From assembly GCF_001721685.1 (NCBI RefSeq), contig NZ_CP012502.1:1364001-1428000 (forward strand): 64,000 bases of DNA, written 5' to 3'. Each line of letters starts with the position of its first letter. Position 1 is the first letter of the stretch. The position numbers and the translations under genes are program-made. The notes beneath the pieces are model-generated. The model was not told where the DNA came from. It saw only the letters and a program-made list of their open reading frames with translations, and did no database searches. This stretch comes from Salisediminibacterium beveridgei (GTDB lineage Bacteria > Bacillota > Bacilli > Bacillales > Salisediminibacteriaceae). Positions 62,054 through 64,000 of this stretch are shown here, one piece after another.

Positions 62054-62974
62054 ATGACCATTGAAGAATTGCTTGATACGTTTCCGGTAAGAAAATCAAC
62101 GATGGAAGTTGCTGTCGCACATGCTGTTGATCCTGGTATTTTTCAGATGGCAGAAGCAGCATTGGAGCGAGGGCTTTGCCGTTTTCACTTTTTTGGTCCT
62201 GAACAAGAGATGAAAAAAGCCGTGAAGGAAGGTGGTTTCTCTTGGAAAGATAGCGATAAAGTCCGTTTCAGCGATGCGACAGATGAGAACGACGCAGCCA
62301 AAAAAGCAGTCAGGCAAGTTGCTGAAGCTAAGGCTCATGTTCTCATGAAAGGTATGGTGCCAACATCGGTGCTTCTAAAGGCGGTGTTGAGTAAACCGGA
62401 GGGACTCAGAACCGGGAGAGTACTTAGCCATTTAGCCGGTTTTCATATCCCGAATTACCATAAGATGCTTTTCATGACTGATGCGGCAATGAATATTGCA
62501 CCAGCACTGGATGAAAAAAAACAAATGATCGAAAATAGTTCAGCGGCGATGGTGAAAATGGGCGTGAAGTTACCTAAAGTGGCAGTTGTTGCAGCAGTTG
62601 AAACAGTCAATCTTGCGATGCAGGCAACCGTGGACGCTGCCATGCTGACTCAAATGAACCACCGTGGTCAAATCAAGGGATGCTTGGTAGAGGGACCCCT
62701 CGGCTTTGATAATGCCATAGACCAGTCCGCTGCGGTAAGTAAAGGAATATCATCACCAGTCGGTGGGGATGCAGATCTTCTGGTCGTTCCGAGCATAGAA
62801 GTTGGGAACATTTTATATAAGTCATTCACTTATTTCGGTGGTGCCGTAGTAGGCGGGATGATACTGGGTGCAAAGGCTCCGATTGTATTGACATCGAGAA
62901 CGGATTCAATTGACAGTAAGCTCTTCTCTTTAGCGATGGCTTTAAGTTCAACAGATCAACCAATCATTAAATAA
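62054..62974 (+). CDS. ptb: Phosphate butyryltransferase
   Basis: 306 residues. It converts branched-chain acyl-CoA plus phosphate to acyl phosphate and CoA, with butyrate kinase as the next step. Family motifs include [45 protein letters not shown] and [18 protein letters not shown] precedes ATG 62054. First gene after the sigma-54 promoter. Confidence 0.93.
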   Translation: MTIEELLDTFPVRKSTMEVAVAHAVDPGIFQMAEAALERGLCRFHFFGPEQEMKKAVKEGGFSWKDSDKVRFSDATDENDAAKKAVRQVAEAKAHVLMKGMVPTSVLLKAVLSKPEGLRTGRVLSHLAGFHIPNYHKMLFMTDAAMNIAPALDEKKQMIENSSAAMVKMGVKLPKVAVVAAVETVNLAMQATVDAAMLTQMNHRGQIKGCLVEGPLGFDNAIDQSAAVSKGISSPVGGDADLLVVPSIEVGNILYKSFTYFGGAVVGGMILGAKAPIVLTSRTDSIDSKLFSLAMALSSTDQPIIK

Positions 62975-62991
62975 AACAGGGGGACGTTAAC

Positions 62992-64000
62992 ATGGAACTA
63001 TTTAAGAATATGGAAATGTATGATTACGAGCAGGCAGTGATATGTCAGGACAAAGAATCAGGTTTGAAGGCGATTATTGCGATTCACGATACAACACTTG
63101 GACCTGCACTGGGTGGAACAAGAATGTGGACCTATGATACAGAGGACGCAGCTTTTGAGGATGCCCTCCGCCTGGCAAAAGGAATGACGTATAAAAATGC
63201 GGCGGCAGGATTAAATCTCGGCGGAGGAAAAACCGTAATTATCGGGGATCCCCGTAAAGATAAAAATGAAGCAATGTTTCGTGCATTCGGCCGGTTTGTT
63301 CAAGGATTAAACGGACGTTATATCACTGCAGAGGATGTCGGTATAACGGTGGCGGATATGGATCTGGTATATCAGGAAACTGACTACGTTACCGGGATCT
63401 CACCTGAATTTGGTTCATCAGGAAATCCATCCCCTGTGACCGCTTATGGGGTTTACGTAGGTATTAAAGCGGCGGCCAAAGAGGCATTCGGTGATGATTC
63501 CCTTGAGGGTCGAACGATTGCAGTTCAAGGTGTCGGTAACGTCTCTTACCGCATGTGTGACTACCTTCATAAGGAGGGTGCGAAGCTGATTGTCACAGAT
63601 ATTAATAAAGAATCTGTTAAACGGGCAGTGGATGAGTTTGGTGCAAAAGCAGTGGATGTGAATGATATCTATAAACAGGATGCAGATATCTATTCACCTT
63701 GTGCTCTCGGAGCGACGATCAATGACGAGACGATTCCACAACTCAAAGCCAAAGTAATTGCGGGAGCCGCCAATAACCAGCTGAAAGAAGCAAAACACGG
63801 GGATATGATTCAGGATATGGGGATTGTGTATGCGCCAGACTATGTTATCAATTCAGGTGGAGTCATTAATGTGGCGGATGAATTGATTGGCTATAATCGA
63901 GAGCGGGCTCTGAAGAAAGTTGAAACGATTTATGACAGCATCACCAAAATTTTCGATATTTCCAAACGTGACGGCATTGCCAGCTATAAAGCAGCAGATC
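62992..64000 (+). CDS. bcd: Leucine dehydrogenase (branched-chain amino-acid dehydrogenase), 3'-truncated
   Basis: 336 complete codons to the window end, without a stop. It deaminates leucine, isoleucine and valine oxidatively with NAD. Motifs: the substrate-binding GGTRMW and [18 protein letters not shown] (catalytic Lys), then the Rossmann segment [16 protein letters not shown] and [16 protein letters not shown]. The full length is expected to be near 365 residues, so about 30 residues are missing. GGGGGACG precedes ATG 62992; ptb is 17 bases upstream. Confidence 0.95.
   Translation, partial: MELFKNMEMYDYEQAVICQDKESGLKAIIAIHDTTLGPALGGTRMWTYDTEDAAFEDALRLAKGMTYKNAAAGLNLGGGKTVIIGDPRKDKNEAMFRAFGRFVQGLNGRYITAEDVGITVADMDLVYQETDYVTGISPEFGSSGNPSPVTAYGVYVGIKAAAKEAFGDDSLEGRTIAVQGVGNVSYRMCDYLHKEGAKLIVTDINKESVKRAVDEFGAKAVDVNDIYKQDADIYSPCALGATINDETIPQLKAKVIAGAANNQLKEAKHGDMIQDMGIVYAPDYVINSGGVINVADELIGYNRERALKKVETIYDSITKIFDISKRDGIASYKAAD

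Overview
The window is a stretch of chromosome from a low-to-mid G+C Bacillaceae bacterium. Gene order follows the Bacillus subtilis segment from zur to the bkd operon almost gene for gene: zur, yqfW, ispG, yqgB, sodA, pbpA, rpmG, yqgN, yqgP/gluP, yqgQ, glcK, yqgV, yqgW, yqgX, yqgY, comGA-GG, gcvT-PA-PB, yqhL, mntR, yqhP, yqhT, efp, accB, accC, yqhY, nusB, folD, xseA, xseB, ispA, dxs, yqxC, ahrC, recN, spo0A, yqzF, bkdR, ptb, bcd. An OLE RNA with its partner OapA lies between ispA and dxs, which points to the alkaliphilic/halophilic or anaerobic side of the family. The species cannot be named from this sequence.

Layout. 1-9 kb: Zur (partial), a nucleotidase, IspG, a DUF1002 protein and an NfeD protein each behind an ECF-type promoter, a Na/Pi transporter, three tRNAs, a small HesB/YqkB-like gene with an in-frame TGA, SodA and a probable 6S RNA. 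9-27 kb: cell wall (PbpA), translation and RNA turnover (L33, YhaM-like), folate and cofactor genes, Ldh, rhomboid GluP, glucokinase, an iron-export-type ABC pair, and small y-genes. 27-36 kb: complete comG pseudopilus operon, tandem glycine riboswitch and glycine cleavage genes. 36-43 kb: B12-dependent ribonucleotide reductase, a DUF4097 envelope protein, MntR and membrane proteins. 43-64 kb: EF-P, fatty-acid and folate/isoprenoid genes, OLE/OapA, ArgR, RecN, a frameshifted spo0A, then BkdR and a sigma-54-driven branched-chain catabolic operon cut off by the window end.

Two observations stand out. First, the HesB/YqkB-like gene at 7671-7988 has TGA exactly where the family has the second Cys of a CGC motif. 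A hairpin starting 12 nt downstream has a 5-nt loop (UGUAU) with a G 24 nt after the TGA, as expected of a bacterial SECIS element. The frame stays open and family-like to a normal C-terminus, so a selenoprotein is likely. Second, the sporulation genes normally embedded in this synteny block are missing (spoIIIAA-AH between efp and accB; spoIVB between recN and spo0A), and spo0A itself is split by one extra base in an A8 tract. Together these suggest a lineage that has lost sporulation.

Other points are an in-frame fusion of a DUF1385 membrane protein to the YqgV thiamine-binding-like protein through the latter's ribosome-binding site, a small protein with an internal duplication at the former spoIIIA site, and a promoter plus competing hairpins and a 19-bp tandem repeat upstream of ahrC. 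Start codons were chosen from visible Shine-Dalgarno sequences and family length. No database search was possible.
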